Of a stretch of 64,000 nt of DNA, positions 24,965-38,261 are shown piece by piece. Every line of letters starts with the position of its first letter. Within the stretch, counting starts at the first letter, position 1. The stretch is taken from assembly GCA_030533445.1 (NCBI GenBank), contig CM060070.1, positions 28,544,501 through 28,608,500 of the forward strand. Direction: 5' to 3'. Position numbers and translations under genes: made by a program. The stretch comes from Cyprinodon diabolis. Lineage: Eukaryota; Chordata; Actinopteri; Cyprinodontiformes; Cyprinodontidae. Below the pieces are notes generated by a model, which worked only from the letters and a program-made list of their open reading frames with translations, did no database searches and was not told the origin of the DNA.

Positions 24965-25096
24965 GGAATTCCCCAAAAGATTAATTCAAGTTTAACTAGT
25001 CTGATAAATCCTTCGGCACCTCCATTCAGTTCGTATTGTAAACATCCAGCTATTCAACGATGATGCCAGCCAAACTAGCAGAGAGAAAGTATAAAA
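24965..25096 (+). promoter_or_regulatory. Core promoter of the short selectin: kappaB-like site and TATA
   Basis: GGAATTCCCC at 24965-24974 is a perfect kappaB consensus on the minus strand (GGGGAATTCC). TATAAAA lies at 25090-25096. A non-coding first exon probably starts near 25120 and ends at 25205 (donor GTAAGC). The same pair of elements precedes the long selectin, suggesting shared inflammatory control. Confidence 0.65.
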
Positions 25097-25299
25097 GTAT
25101 TTCTCTGACTTGAAGCTGCACCAAACTAATGGCTATGGTTTGAGGTTAAACATAACTCGGAAAATTTACTAAAAATCAAGCTGCCACTTACATCAGCAGT
25201 TCTGGGTAAGCGAGATCTTATTTTGTTACCGAATGACTTTCCAAACCTCTTCACTTTTCACCTTATTTTTTTCAAACAGATAATAGCTGCTAACTGAAG

Positions 25300-27492
25300 A
25301 TGAAGTGGTTTCTGTTTAGCATCTTAGGTGGGCTTTGGTTATAATACATTGAGGAGTTAATTTAGTATTAGCAATCCTTTAAATATAATCTGTTTTTAGG
25401 TTGGTCCTTTGCTGATGTTAACTTGGGATGGACGTATCACTACTCAACAGATACAATGAACTGGACTGAAGCTAGAAAGTGGTGCCAGACACATTTCACA
25501 GACTTAGTGGTGATTCAGAGTGAAAAAGAGAATGCATATATTGCTTCCATACTACCCACAAAAGATAGCTCTCCACATTATTGGATTGGTATCACCAAAA
25601 AACAAATAAATGAAACCTGGAGTTGGGTTGGGAATAACAGCACATGGGTCGGTAACACGTCATGGGCTGAAAATGAGCCAAACAACAACTTAAGCGCAGA
25701 GTTCTGTGTTGAGATGTATGTAAACAGTGGCAATAATCATGGGAAGTGGAATGATGAGAAATGTGCCCAAAAAAAATATGCAGTTTGCTACAAAGGTGAG
25801 TACAAATTGTTATTTTCATAAATTAACAGTAAAATAAAATTGTTGTAATATGGCATCAGAAGCAATAAAGTCAAACTTTATTCTCAACAGCTCAGTGTAA
25901 CCAAACATCATGTGTAAACGGCATGTGCTGGGAGACCATAAACAGCACAACCTGCCTGTGTTATCCTGGCTATGAGGGAGACAAGTGTCAAACAGGTGAG
26001 AAGAAAATTACAAGAATTTCCCAGAACAGCGTAAAGATTGGCTCAAGATAATTTGTGCAAAAATAGCAAGTTTTCAAAAGCTCTGTTCTAGAAGGTCACA
26101 TTCAATCTATCACAGCTCAGGAAGTACAAAATGCCACAGTAAAGCAGATCCCTTTATTGATAACAGTTTAGACAGCTGACCTGTTTGTTATCTGTTGCAC
26201 ACACTGTCATTAATATTTTTTTACTCACCCTGCATGTTTTCAGAACGTTAGACCCAACATCTGTTTCCTTTGTTTCCTTAGGCATACTTAATTAACAAAA
26301 TATACACACATCAGCAACTATTTCCTTTCAAAAACATTGAACATTCGAAGAACTATCCGATGTTTGGAGTATTATATAACAGTTTTGTGTTTGACCCGCA
26401 ACTGCTCCCAGGTGTGGAATGCCCCCCTCTGTCTGCACCTGAAAATGGTGACTTTAACTGCTCAGGAGGCGTGGCGCACAAATTCAACACAACGTGTCAC
26501 TTTAAATGCCATCCGGGATTCATCATAAATGGCTCATCTGATGTGACCTGCGAGACCAACAGGATCTGGAGTGATCCTCAACCTGTTTGCTCGGGTGAAT
26601 ATGCAGTTTTAGACTAATGCAGCATTATTATCAATGCTTAAAATAACAATAAAGGCCTATTTCTACTATTTCTCCCTACAGGGATTGCATCAACAAAAAC
26701 TCTTTGTTTGCACATTTTTATTTTATGTTTTTAAGCACATATTTTCAATGCAAAACATCATTATAAGAGATATAACATAACTGCATCTGTGCTGAATTTT
26801 CTATTATTTTTTTTTTGCACCCTCAGCTGTAAAGTGTCCCCCCCTCTCTCAGCCTGCTAATGGCAGCCATAGCTGCTCCACAGAAAGCCAGATATTTAAC
26901 TCAACCTGCCGCTTTAAATGCCATCTGGGTTTCTTCATGATTGGCTCATCCACTGTGACCTGTGCAGCTAATGGAGACTGGACCGGACCAAGACCCATTT
27001 GTGAAAGTAATCGTTTGCAGTTCAAATATTTTGCAGTATTAGAAATTAGTATTAGAAAAAAATAGATATTATTCTAGAAGGTAAAAAAATCTGAAATACT
27101 TTTCCTCCAGGCTATAAAAAGGCTCTTCTGGCTGTAGCAGGGTGTGGGGCCCTCTCTGCACTCGTTTGCATCTGTTTCTGCTGCATGAACTACAGAAGAA
27201 GTTAGTGTTTCTCCTTTCATTTTTTTCCAAAGTAACAGGTCTTGTGAAAACTTGTAGTATAACTTATGTCTGTGCCTGTTTTCTTTTTCTCACAGGGAAG
27301 AAACTTGCTCAAGAAAGATCAGTGTTGAAGTAATAAACTTGTTTAAAACATCTCTACCAATTACTCTGCTTGGTATTCAAACAACCTAAAAAACATTATG
27401 TACCTGTTTTCTATAGGCAGCCTGAAGATGAACCAGGTCCTTCCGATGATGCAAATGGAGAAACAACCAGCAGAAATTCACTTACATCCTAA
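25300..27492 (+). CDS. Short selectin with two CCP domains (L-selectin-like layout)
   Basis: Adhesion receptor with a C-type lectin domain. Coding exons: 25300-25327 (signal peptide MKWFLFSIL), 25400-25795 (lectin), 25891-25995 (EGF), 26412-26594 and 26827-27006 (CCPs), 27111-27200 (membrane segment), 27296-27329 and 27417-27492 (tail, stop TAA); 363 residues, all junctions in frame. The lectin domain keeps NEPNN, CVEMY and GKWNDE, the calcium and sugar site. It has an insert with two possible N-glycosylation sites (NNST, NTS). Two CCPs and a basic stretch after the membrane (NYRRRKK) match the human L-selectin plan, but the lectin sequence does not clearly favour one selectin class, so I give no symbol. 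The final tail exon is supported by an in-frame splice (TTGAA, then GTAATA); without it the protein would end after VLK. Confidence 0.88.
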
Positions 27493-27556
27493 GAAAATAT
27501 ATTAGTATGCCACCCATGTACTCATTGTGTGTGTTCAGTGTCAATCACTCTGTATG

Positions 27557-27562
27557 AATAAA
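27557..27562 (+). terminator. Poly(A) signal of the short selectin
   Basis: AATAAA about 65 bp after the stop codon. Confidence 0.7.
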
Positions 27563-27738
27563 TGTTTCAGTTTATGTGCAAAATGGTTTAATATCTTGTA
27601 CAAAATAACACTATATTTGTTAAAACATTAATAAATGTTTTATATCATTAGGTATATGCCAAAGGATTCCTTTTTCAGAGGAAATAGAGTAGCTAGAGAG
27701 AAGTAATAAAATTTAAAATCAAGCCATTCTTATTTCTT

Positions 27739-27743
<5 letters not shown>

Positions 27744-27786
<43 letters not shown>
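27744..27786. repeat. (AT)n microsatellite
   Basis: About 43 bp of uninterrupted AT repeats downstream of the short selectin. Confidence 0.95.
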
Positions 27787-27788
<2 letters not shown>

Positions 27789-28093
27789 AATGGTCTAAAA
27801 ATGCTACATCATGCTAGTGGGGAAAGATATGCAGCAGAAGGTCTAGACGGTATTTGATCCCATAGATCCCTGTGTGAAAGTCATGCGCACTTATCATTCG
27901 AATATTCATGGCCAAGTAGCCACAATGCATCGTCACTCAAAGTGAAAAGCTAAAGAACCACACTGCCACGCTAGGCAAGTATTCCATATATCAATGTCAG
28001 CAAGCAAGACATGTCAAAGGGCAATAAAGATGTAAAGCTGTGCTTAGTAGAGTAAAACAGGACAGAAAAATTGTAGTACGGGAGGATACCTCA

Positions 28094-28254
28094 CCTTTTT
28101 TTTTAAAGATACATTTCCCACCAGGAAAATCACTTACAAAGAGATTGAATTTATTAGCATAGATAAATTTAAGGCAAATTAGAAATATTTAGATAATCAG
28201 CAATATAAAATGCAATATAAAATGTTCAACCAATTTTTAGAGAAAACAGAGAAT
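28094..28254 (+). repeat. 161-bp sequence repeated exactly at 36276-36436
   Basis: Starts with CC and nine Ts and runs to AGAAAACAGAGAAT. I see no difference from the second copy 8.2 kb away, while the flanks differ. No coding sense is apparent. The rest of 27790-29229 shows no gene. Confidence 0.9.
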
Positions 28255-29233
28255 TTCAACACATATATGTTTGATCTAAATTATTCTCGCTTTGGAGTCA
28301 TGTTTAGGATAATTTCCTCATTGAATATCTGACTGGTTTTCTTGCTAAATTGGACTTTATTCATTTTATGTGCACCACAGGGTTTAGGTTCACTTTCACA
28401 GTCATGTTTGGTGCTATTTTCAATATAGAATTCTAAATATAAGCCAAAACACTTCATATTTGAGGCAGACTACAAATGTTATTTTTCATTGCTTTTTCTT
28501 TGGTCCTCAAATAAAAACTTCCATACATATCAAATCGGTCCTGCCATTTAATTTTCTTGAAATCGTTGTCCTGAAATGTTGAGACACCACACATGATTTA
28601 ATCAATTAATTCAAACAGTTTTATTAGATTCTCAACCATATTTCATTGTTATCAAAATGTTTCTTCTGACTTGAGCTGATTGCAATGTTTTTGGATGACC
28701 CAGCCAGTGTGTTGTTTTGCATTTGAAGGAGATTCCGTGGGAGGAGCTTAAGGTTAAGGGTTGGCAAGACAAATTCCTCAACCTCAGAGACTTATCATGA
28801 AACAAAATCATCCCAAACAAAATAGAGAACACATACAAATAAGTTGTCTTGTGTGATTGTATTAATATTATAATAGTAAATCATTATCTATTGATTATTC
28901 AAAGGTCAAAGTATTAAAATGGCTTAAATGTAGACTAAATTAAGGATGAATACAGGAGGGTCTTTTGGGAACTTTTTATTTCAAACTTTTAAAATGTTTA
29001 CATTTCCCATTTTTTCACAGATTCCTTTATTTAAATCACTAAAACAAATAGGTGAATGTAATATCATGCTAATAATTTTAAAGAGGTCAAACAACTACTG
29101 GCTACTTTTTAAAACATTTGAAGGTTTCAGATCAACAATTTCCTTCCTTTTTGACAAACAACAAAATAACTAAAAGAAAAAAGTTAAATGAAAGAAAGTC
29201 AGACTCTTCTTCTAAAACTTTTCCTTTTCTTAA

Positions 29234-29730
29234 AGCTACAGTGTGTAATAATTACAGGGATATACAGTCAGAAATGTAATATATTATACATAACTATGTT
29301 ATTTATCATCATCTACGAGCTCAGCCTCTTAACCTTAATATTTGCGTTGCCTTAGAATTCGTTATTTATAATTACATAGGAGCGGGTCTCGCAGCCATGG
29401 AGGCAGACATCTTTGCGCTACGGCAGCGCAGAGCCAACAAACTAGCGATTGCGAGATCGCCCATTACGCTCGAAAGTAACTACGGCAAGTTGTTTAAGTC
29501 TACATGAAATCTATACCCTACACAGACTAATGAAATACTATCTGTAAAATTATCTATGTAAACAAACCTCATCATTTGAGAAGGTAGGTGATGCGGACGT
29601 CGTGGAAGACATTTTGTCCCGTAACGCTCGGCGTACTGTTTGGGGGGAGAAGCGGTGGGGGGGAGATGTTCATGTTGCTGCGGTCTGCAGTCTGGACGTT
29701 AGATGTCGCTGAAAATTACACACTGTAGCT
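29234..29730. mobile_element. TTAA-flanked MITE
   Basis: Ends AGCTACAGTGTGTAAT and ATTACACACTGTAGCT are perfect inverted repeats, flanked by TTAA at 29230-29233 and 29731-29734. It is about 500 bp and has no transposase. TTAA targets point to piggyBac- or Kolobok-type mobilisation. The inside is GC-richer than its surroundings. Confidence 0.85.
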
Positions 29731-29886
29731 TTAAATGGACAACAAATGTCTTGGTTAAATTAAAGTAATATTAGATTTTATTTTGCCTGTGTTATGACAA
29801 ATGGTGGTCTTTATTTAATAACTTATTCAAGTAAAGTAGAGTAGTGCAATAAAGGCCAAAACATGTAGCAAAGTCTGCATGTCTGT

Positions 29887-32006
<2,120 letters not shown>

Positions 32007-32118
32007 GTTTCCTGAAGTTGAGGGTTTCGCTGGAGGATGAGAAGGTACAATGTTTTCTCCACAAACAGCTAAGAGTCTGGTGAAAGAGAAAAGCAATGAA
32101 TGGAAGTAGGCAGCTCAG

Positions 32119-32124
32119 TTTATA
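32119..32124 (-). promoter_or_regulatory. TATA box of the alpha-tubulin gene
   Basis: TATAAA on the minus strand about 115 bp upstream of the ATG, giving an expected 5' leader of roughly 85 bp that ends in ATG directly at the first donor (GTGAGT). Confidence 0.65.
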
Positions 32125-32129
32125 TTCAT

Positions 32130-32749
32130 TTGCCATACAAGTGCATACTTTTATCTGATAGGTTAGGCGTCGAGCAACACACAATTCTATTGGTTAAAAC
32201 TGAAACATGTATTTGACTAGTCAGATCTCCACAGGCTCCTGTGAAAGTAAAGATCTTTGATGTAGGAACATTTTCTTTTGGACTAACTAAACTGACTATT
32301 ATTGTTAGAAATAAAATAAATTCTAATTCCAAACATTTTTAGTCAGTGCTACTATTTTTTAGAATAAGTGATTAGAGACCATTAATAAAGATTTAAAAAA
32401 AATATATATATGATTTTACATTATAGAGTAAATAAATACTTTGTATATTACATATAATTGGAAAGAAATACTATACTGAATGAAAAATTCATGGGACCAT
32501 AAACATTGTGTCAACTGTTGTGTATCTTTTGCACAGTGGCAACAAATAGTCTACAGGAACATGAAGGCCATGGACACAAGACAATAAGGCACTGTTTGAA
32601 TGCTACTAATTCAGTAACCCTAGGTGGGGCTACATGAAAAACCTGTGGTAAACAGGGATGCTTTGAAGCCCACAGTAGGTTTTAGTACAGCTTAAACAGC
32701 CACATCACAACTAGAGAACCAGAAGATATAACACATAAACGCCATGGCA
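32130..32749. other. No gene recognised
   Basis: AT-rich upstream flank of the tubulin gene. A few phrases near 32530-32650 may be decayed LINE sequence but I cannot align them. Confidence 0.35.
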
Positions 32750-34062
32750 AGATACAAGGTCAGATGGGGTACTTGCGTAACATCAACCCCCGTGAGAATG
32801 GGTACCAAGCCCTAATTAAGCAAGACAACCGAATTCCAGAATGGCTGACCTAAGAAATAAGATCATGGCTAAATTCAAAGACATCAGCTCGTGAAGTTAG
32901 GCATGGTGCCTCCAGAGGATCTCTTAGTGAATACAGTACTAAGTTTGCTACAGTGACCATTACAGAAACCACTGAGCTGATATACAGTACAGCATTAGTG
33001 TCCCAGATGTAGAATTTACATACCACAGGTAAGTGCCAACCACGAACAGGTCATAAGAAACGCAGCAACAGCCAAATATCTGAAGTGAGTAGGGCGAGTT
33101 CTAAGAAGTCAGCTCAGTGGCAAGGACAAAGTCCTGGCTATCAACAACTACCCCTTATCAGTAATCATATACCCCGCTGGGGTAATAAGTTGGCCAAAGG
33201 AGGAAATTCAGGACACTGATGTTAAAATAAAAAAGCCTCTCGCCATGCATGGTGGATCCCACAGCAAATCCAGTATCCACAGACTATACACTACATGCCA
33301 GGAAGGAGACAGAGGCCAAGTTAGCATCAGAGCCACCATTGAAGATGAAACATTGAAGCTCCAAGAATACATCAGAAAGACAGCACCAAGGGATTAAGCC
33401 CTCAGTGATTATCTTAGACATCAGAAGATGAAAAAGGAGGAACAGGAAGGAAAACCCATACATAGGATGTATCACGGACAGATATATCTTCAATGGCTAG
33501 AGAGGGCCAGGCTAAAGGACAGCAGAGAAGCACTGATTGTGGGAGTACAGGAGCTGGTATTGAGCACTAGAGGCAAGATCCCAAGTGCTGGCTCTGCAAA
33601 GAGGCCCCGAAAAAAAAAACAGCATCTCACAGAGGCGTATAAGATAGTGGTAGGAAAGGAATACATGGAATGTCATAACCAAGTGGCATAGTGTACAGAA
33701 ACATCTGTGCAGAATATAAACTGGAGAGCCTAGCTGAAAATAGGAGCCACTTCCAAAGACGATGGAGAGTGACATGATAAGGTTCTGTGGGACGCCCAGA
33801 TGTAAACAGACAAAATGGTAGTGACAAACCACAATGATAGTGAGTCCATTAATAAGCAGCACATCCATGTGGCTATCCCAAATGATGTACAAATCAGGAA
33901 AAAAAGAACATAAACGAACTCTGAAACATCTCATTTCACACATCAGACATCTCAGTTAAGAAGAGCACAGTCCTAGAAACAGCAAAAGTACTGTGATGAA
34001 CTGTCAAGCTCCCCGGCCTCTGGTAGAGGACCTGAACTTAGGCAGTGAGCTTAGGAAGTATG
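32750..34062 (+). mobile_element. Decayed R4/Dong-like LINE, C-terminal half
   Basis: Broken frames read RLYTTCQEGDRGQVSIRATI, KPIHRMYHG, QWLERARLKDSREALIVG, QELVLSTR and KEYMECHNQVA, then LWDAQM and VAIPND of the restriction-like endonuclease region, ending near KLPGLW-type sequence at about 34000-34030. I recognise these as parts of the same fish LINE polyprotein whose 3' end is at 9719-9890. Several stops and indels break it. It runs into an (AT)n tract. Confidence 0.7.
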
Positions 34063-34070
34063 AGCATACT

Positions 34071-34085
34071 ATATATATATATACA

Positions 34086-34173
<88 letters not shown>
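34071..34173. repeat. (AT)n microsatellite at a LINE 3' end
   Basis: About 100 bp of AT repeats with a short ACAGTG interruption, immediately downstream of the LINE tail. Confidence 0.95.
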
Positions 34174-34174
<1 letters not shown>

Positions 34175-34176
<2 letters not shown>

Positions 34177-34870
34177 ATATTTATACACCTCTACTACTCT
34201 CTCACCAATCCCTGACAGAGACTTTAAATGCTGACAAATATAATTAATTGTGCTGTAGCACACAAACATGGACTAAAATTAGATAATCAGAAATAAACAT
34301 GCAAAAAAGGATTCCATGTCAAATGTTTTATTCATTTACAATACAGATTATTTTTTTTTTTTTTGTGATGAATTTTTGTTGTTTCTCTGATTCTTTTGGA
34401 ATTAGTTATAATATGTATTTCATTACCATTTTATGTTGGGTTGCAGTGCTTCACACCTTTCATGCCTTGTGCTTAAGGCCATTGCTTAAGTTAGATTAAG
34501 GCTAAACTCTAAATTTTCCTTTTTTAATCATTTGGATATTTCTAAAGCGTTCTTAGCAATTTAACGTTCAATAAAAAACAATGCAGAATTGCAGAACCCA
34601 TCCTTAGACATTGAGTGCAACATGTTATCATCCTCATTTAGCTAAAGACTGACTAACATATTGATCAACTTTTTCTTATTTGCTGCAGTTTTTCCAGCTT
34701 AATGATAATACCTTTCACAGTATTTTGTGCAACATGGTTTCATTTTCAATTTTCCACAAATAGAGCTATTGCTACTGCAACGGTAAAACAACACCCTAAC
34801 TTATTTTTGTATGTTTGCATGCAAGTTTGCATGTTTTTCCTACGCATGTATCGGTTCTCCACCAAGAAAC
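34175..34870. other. No gene recognised
   Basis: AT-rich sequence with short open frames only. Confidence 0.4.
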
Positions 34871-34872
34871 TG

Positions 34873-35672
34873 TCAGGTTGGTTGGAGGTTTGAATTAGAC
34901 CCAAATGCAGAAACTGAAACGTAAGGTTGTTTCTTGCAGATTTAATAACAAAAGGTGGCAACTGAAGAAAAATCCACAAACAAAATACAGAAAAACTAAA
35001 TCCACAGGACATTAGGGAAAACTCACATAAGAAGCCAAAAAACAACGAGAAACCAGGAACAGTAACTGAACAGGAGATGTATAAGTGGGAGACTGAACAA
35101 AGACCAGTTTAATCAGCAGATTGGGAGCAGGTGTGGACAGAGGAATCAAGAAGGGAGCTATGGGAAGGAGACTGACACAGGCAACAAAAGGAAAACAAGA
35201 AATAATAATAATAATAATACATTTTATTTAAAAAGGCGCCTTTCTGGACACTCAAGGTCACCGTACAGAAGCATAAAAACAGTGTCAGAAAAAATAAAAA
35301 TAAAAACATTTAAAAAATACAGAGGCTGTGACAGTGAAATTGATATTTAAAGAGAATAAGCAATCTTGAACAGATGGGTTTTGAGTTGCATTTTAAAATG
35401 GAGAATTGAGTCCGTGTTTCTAAGTTGTGGTGGTAGAGAGTTCCAGAGGCGGGGGGCAGAGCGGCTGAATGCTCTGCTCCCCATGGTGGTGAGATGGGCG
35501 GAGGGGACAGACAGATACATTCAATTCAAAAAATTAAACCATTCACAACTAGAACCCAAAATGTAAACGGAACCAATAAACTAGAAAACCATGAAAGACA
35601 TGAATCAAAGTATAACTGAAAACCCAAAAAGAGAACTTCAACAGAACCAAAATGTGCAGAATCATGACATAA
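34873..35672. repeat. Dispersed repeat with TGTCA ends, interrupted
   Basis: Begins TGTCAGGTTGG with ACCCAAATGCAGAAAC and ends GTGCAGAATCATGACA, both recurrent in fish genomes. The ends share TGTCA in inverted order. It is split by a second repeat at about 35203-35520. I could not find a convincing target duplication. Confidence 0.5.
35203..35520 (-). repeat. Nested retroposon fragment with (AAT)n end
   Basis: Starts with an AAT tandem, then ACATTTTATTTAAAAAGGCG and CACTCAAGGTCACCGTACAG, a common fish LINE/SINE 3' end, and continues with AGAGTTCCAGAGGCGGGG. It looks inserted into the repeat at 34873-35672. Confidence 0.5.
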
Positions 35673-36137
35673 ACTGCTGAAGTATGAAATGTTGTGAATG
35701 TATTTCAGCATCAAACTTTTCCCAACTTTTAATGTGCTATACATACAGCATATCACAACCTTCTATTGGCAATTGCATCAGAGCACAGGCAAATCAACTG
35801 TATTAGCTGAAAAACTTTCATGCAACAAAGGTTTCTGCTCCACCAAAATAAATAAAAATATCCACCAAGTGTTAAGCATTAGTTTTGATCCATTTTCTCT
35901 CATTGTATCAGATTAATGCATTTATGATATTTTTTCCCCCTTTTTGATTTGTCAATGGAGCAGTTGATCAGGGCCTATCCTAAGATCTGAGCTACCCAAT
36001 GGATACATTTTAGTGCTCAAATTTAGTGGTCTTTCTGGACTTAAAAAGGCTTTGACTATTGCCAATCACTGTACCTTTTTACACAAATGATGAAATTACA
36101 AAATGTCAAAGTGTAATAGCCTGATTTCTATCCTATT

Positions 36138-36470
36138 TGTCCCCCCAAGACACTACACCATAGGAGTCCCTCATGGCCCCATTTTGGGGCTTTTGTTTTT
36201 CAGTCTATTTATATCAAAGACTTCAGCTTATTTTGTGATGTAAATGTTATAATGTATGCAGAGGATACTGGCTTGCCTTTTTTTTTAAAGATACATTTCC
36301 CACCAGGAAAATCACTTACAAAGAGATTGAATTTATTAGCATAGATAAATTTAAGGCAAATTAGAAATATTTAGATAATCAGCAATATAAAATGCAATAT
36401 AAAATGTTCAACCAATTTTTAGAGAAAACAGAGAATGCTGCAAAAGTGGCCATAAGATTAACCTCTTATA
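36138..36470 (+). mobile_element. Decayed LINE reverse transcriptase fragment
   Basis: Reads GVPHGPILGLLFFSLFISK and MYAEDTG, a worn form of the PQGS and YADD reverse transcriptase blocks. After the 161-bp repeat at 36276-36436 it reads ENAAKVAIRLT, similar to the QNAAARVL block that normally follows later in LINE polymerases. The internal part is missing or replaced. Confidence 0.6.
36276..36436 (+). repeat. Second copy of the 161-bp exact repeat
   Basis: Identical to 28094-28254. Here it lies between two parts of a LINE fragment. Confidence 0.9.
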
Positions 36471-36475
36471 ACCCA

Positions 36476-36622
36476 CCGGGTTGCCCCGGCAACCCGGAGG
36501 ACCTTAAGTGGGGTTAATAATTTCGAATGCATAAAATTCCACCGGTACAATTTTTACCAGCGGGTGGAGCCAACCCGGAGCCAAAATTCCACCGGTACAA
36601 TTTTTACCAGCGGGTGGAGCCA
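36476..36622. repeat. GC-rich hairpin and two 40-bp direct repeats
   Basis: CCGGGTTGCC and GGCAACCCGG form a perfect 10-bp hairpin with a CC loop at 36476-36497. Two identical 40-bp units (36533-36572 and 36583-36622), each containing CCACCGGTACAATTTTTACC, follow 50 bp apart. They stand out against very AT-rich surroundings. No coding sense is seen. Confidence 0.8.
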
Positions 36623-37045
36623 TTGCACGCAGCTCCAAGCTGACACCAAAAGTTCCAAACCCCACAGCTCTGAATTTATTATAGCTAGAGGTCTGAAATT
36701 TTCTGCATTTGGGGTTGACATGATGTAGAACAAACATAATACAATGAAAAAGACCTATCATTTCCAAGAATAAAAAAATCTACTTTGAATCATGTTCGAA
36801 CTGATGCAGCTTGGTCTCTGTTTTACTTACCCAATTTTAATTTATATATTCAGAAAGTAGAGTGTGTTAGCTTTTGAATAATGTATTGCACATGTAGTTT
36901 GGGCTTACATTTCCTAAGTTATTTGCTTTTCCATTTGGGTATGCAAAATAGGCGAGGATTACCCAAAATAAGGTGGCTGTTAAGAGGTCAATGGAGGAAT
37001 TCGAAAAAATTGCTGATTTGCTGCAAAGCTCCAGTCTCGCATTAA

Positions 37046-37638
37046 AGGTATTGTGAAGGATTTTTAAAACACCCGCCCTCTCCACTTTAAAAAAAATGCA
37101 TGTTTAAGAGCATGCCCTGTTTAAAATGTGCTGTTCTCATAGCTCATTAAAGCTTACTGTCTCCACATACAGCGGGGACTATATAGTTAACTTTATAGCA
37201 AACTCAATTTACTGACCGTTTGGACAGAGGATAACTGTTTTGTGCTCCGTTGATCACGTAGCTCCTGCTCCATCTTTTTCATTAGTAGCAGGCCATTGTG
37301 ACAGCAAATTCAATAATGCTTTGCAAGCTCAGTGCAAAGCATTCTGGGATATATCTGCCTCTTCTGAGACCTTTCTATTGTTCTTATACACTTCGTTGAC
37401 ATTTTTTCTCTTACAACCCTCAGCCATTTTCAAACAACTGTGGTGAGAAAAGTGAGGTTCAATGACTGTCTGAAACCGTAGCTCACCACAGATATACGCC
37501 TGAAAGTGTGCATGCGCATAAAAAGATAGCTAGCACATAGGACTGCCTTATTTAGACATATCACCTCAATGATTGACAATTAGGAGGACCACTTATTTAG
37601 ATGATCCACCCGGAAATAAAAGATCAACCTCTATACCT
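37046..37638. mobile_element. TTAA-flanked MITE, relative of 45827-46466
   Basis: TTAA at 37042-37045 and 37639-37642 flanks ends AGGTATTG and CTATACCT. Inside, GCCCTCTCCACTTTA, ACTGTCTGAAACCGTAGC and TTGACAATTAGGAGGACC are shared with the element at 45827-46466. No transposase. Confidence 0.75.
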
Positions 37639-38193
37639 TTAAATTCTTAAAAGACAGTTGCAATGTTTTATACAAACAGAGATGCAATTCCAAAACCTAA
37701 AAATATTTATTTGAAATGGAAAAGAAATAAATAAATTTCAATAAACTTACCTACTTGGGAATCACTTTAGATCCAATCCTAACTATTAAAAAGCATGTCC
37801 AAAAGCATTGCCCCTATTTAAAATAAAAGTAAATAATAACAATAATTTGCAACTGAGTATGGTGAACTAAATTTAGAAATTACATATGAAACCAGTGTGT
37901 ATGTTAAAAACAGAAGAGTATAAGCATAACTGAAAACTGTGAAACAAAGACCAGAGGAAAAACTGTGCATGTAGCAGCAGATATGTAATCAACTTATTGA
38001 GTTTGCTGATAAAGTTTACAGTTAGGTGCATCTAGGGTGCAGCAGTTTATCGCTAATCTTCTGGTCTCAGCTTGCTCATATGGTTGGTTATTTTGTTGGA
38101 TTATACATTATTTTGTGAAAGATTAGGACTTCAATAATTTTTTTCAAAATCTTTTTTCATGTGTATTAAAGAGCTACACGGTTTTCAGAAAGT

Positions 38194-38261
38194 TTTCCTT
38201 AGGTGTAACACCTAAGGAAAGGTTTAGATCAGATATGGCCTGCCATATCTGATCTAAACCT
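38194..38261. repeat. Two adjacent perfect palindromes
   Basis: Palindrome 1 (38194-38220) has 13-bp arms, TTTCCTTAGGTGT, around one A. Palindrome 2 (38220-38261) has 20-bp arms with AGATCAGATATGGC next to a CT centre. They share one base. No mismatch is seen in either stem. Confidence 0.95.

Noticed and set aside
33512..33943. A 143-codon minus-strand frame
   Set aside because: It overlaps the decayed LINE on the plus strand, whose protein similarity is clear, and has no similarity of its own.
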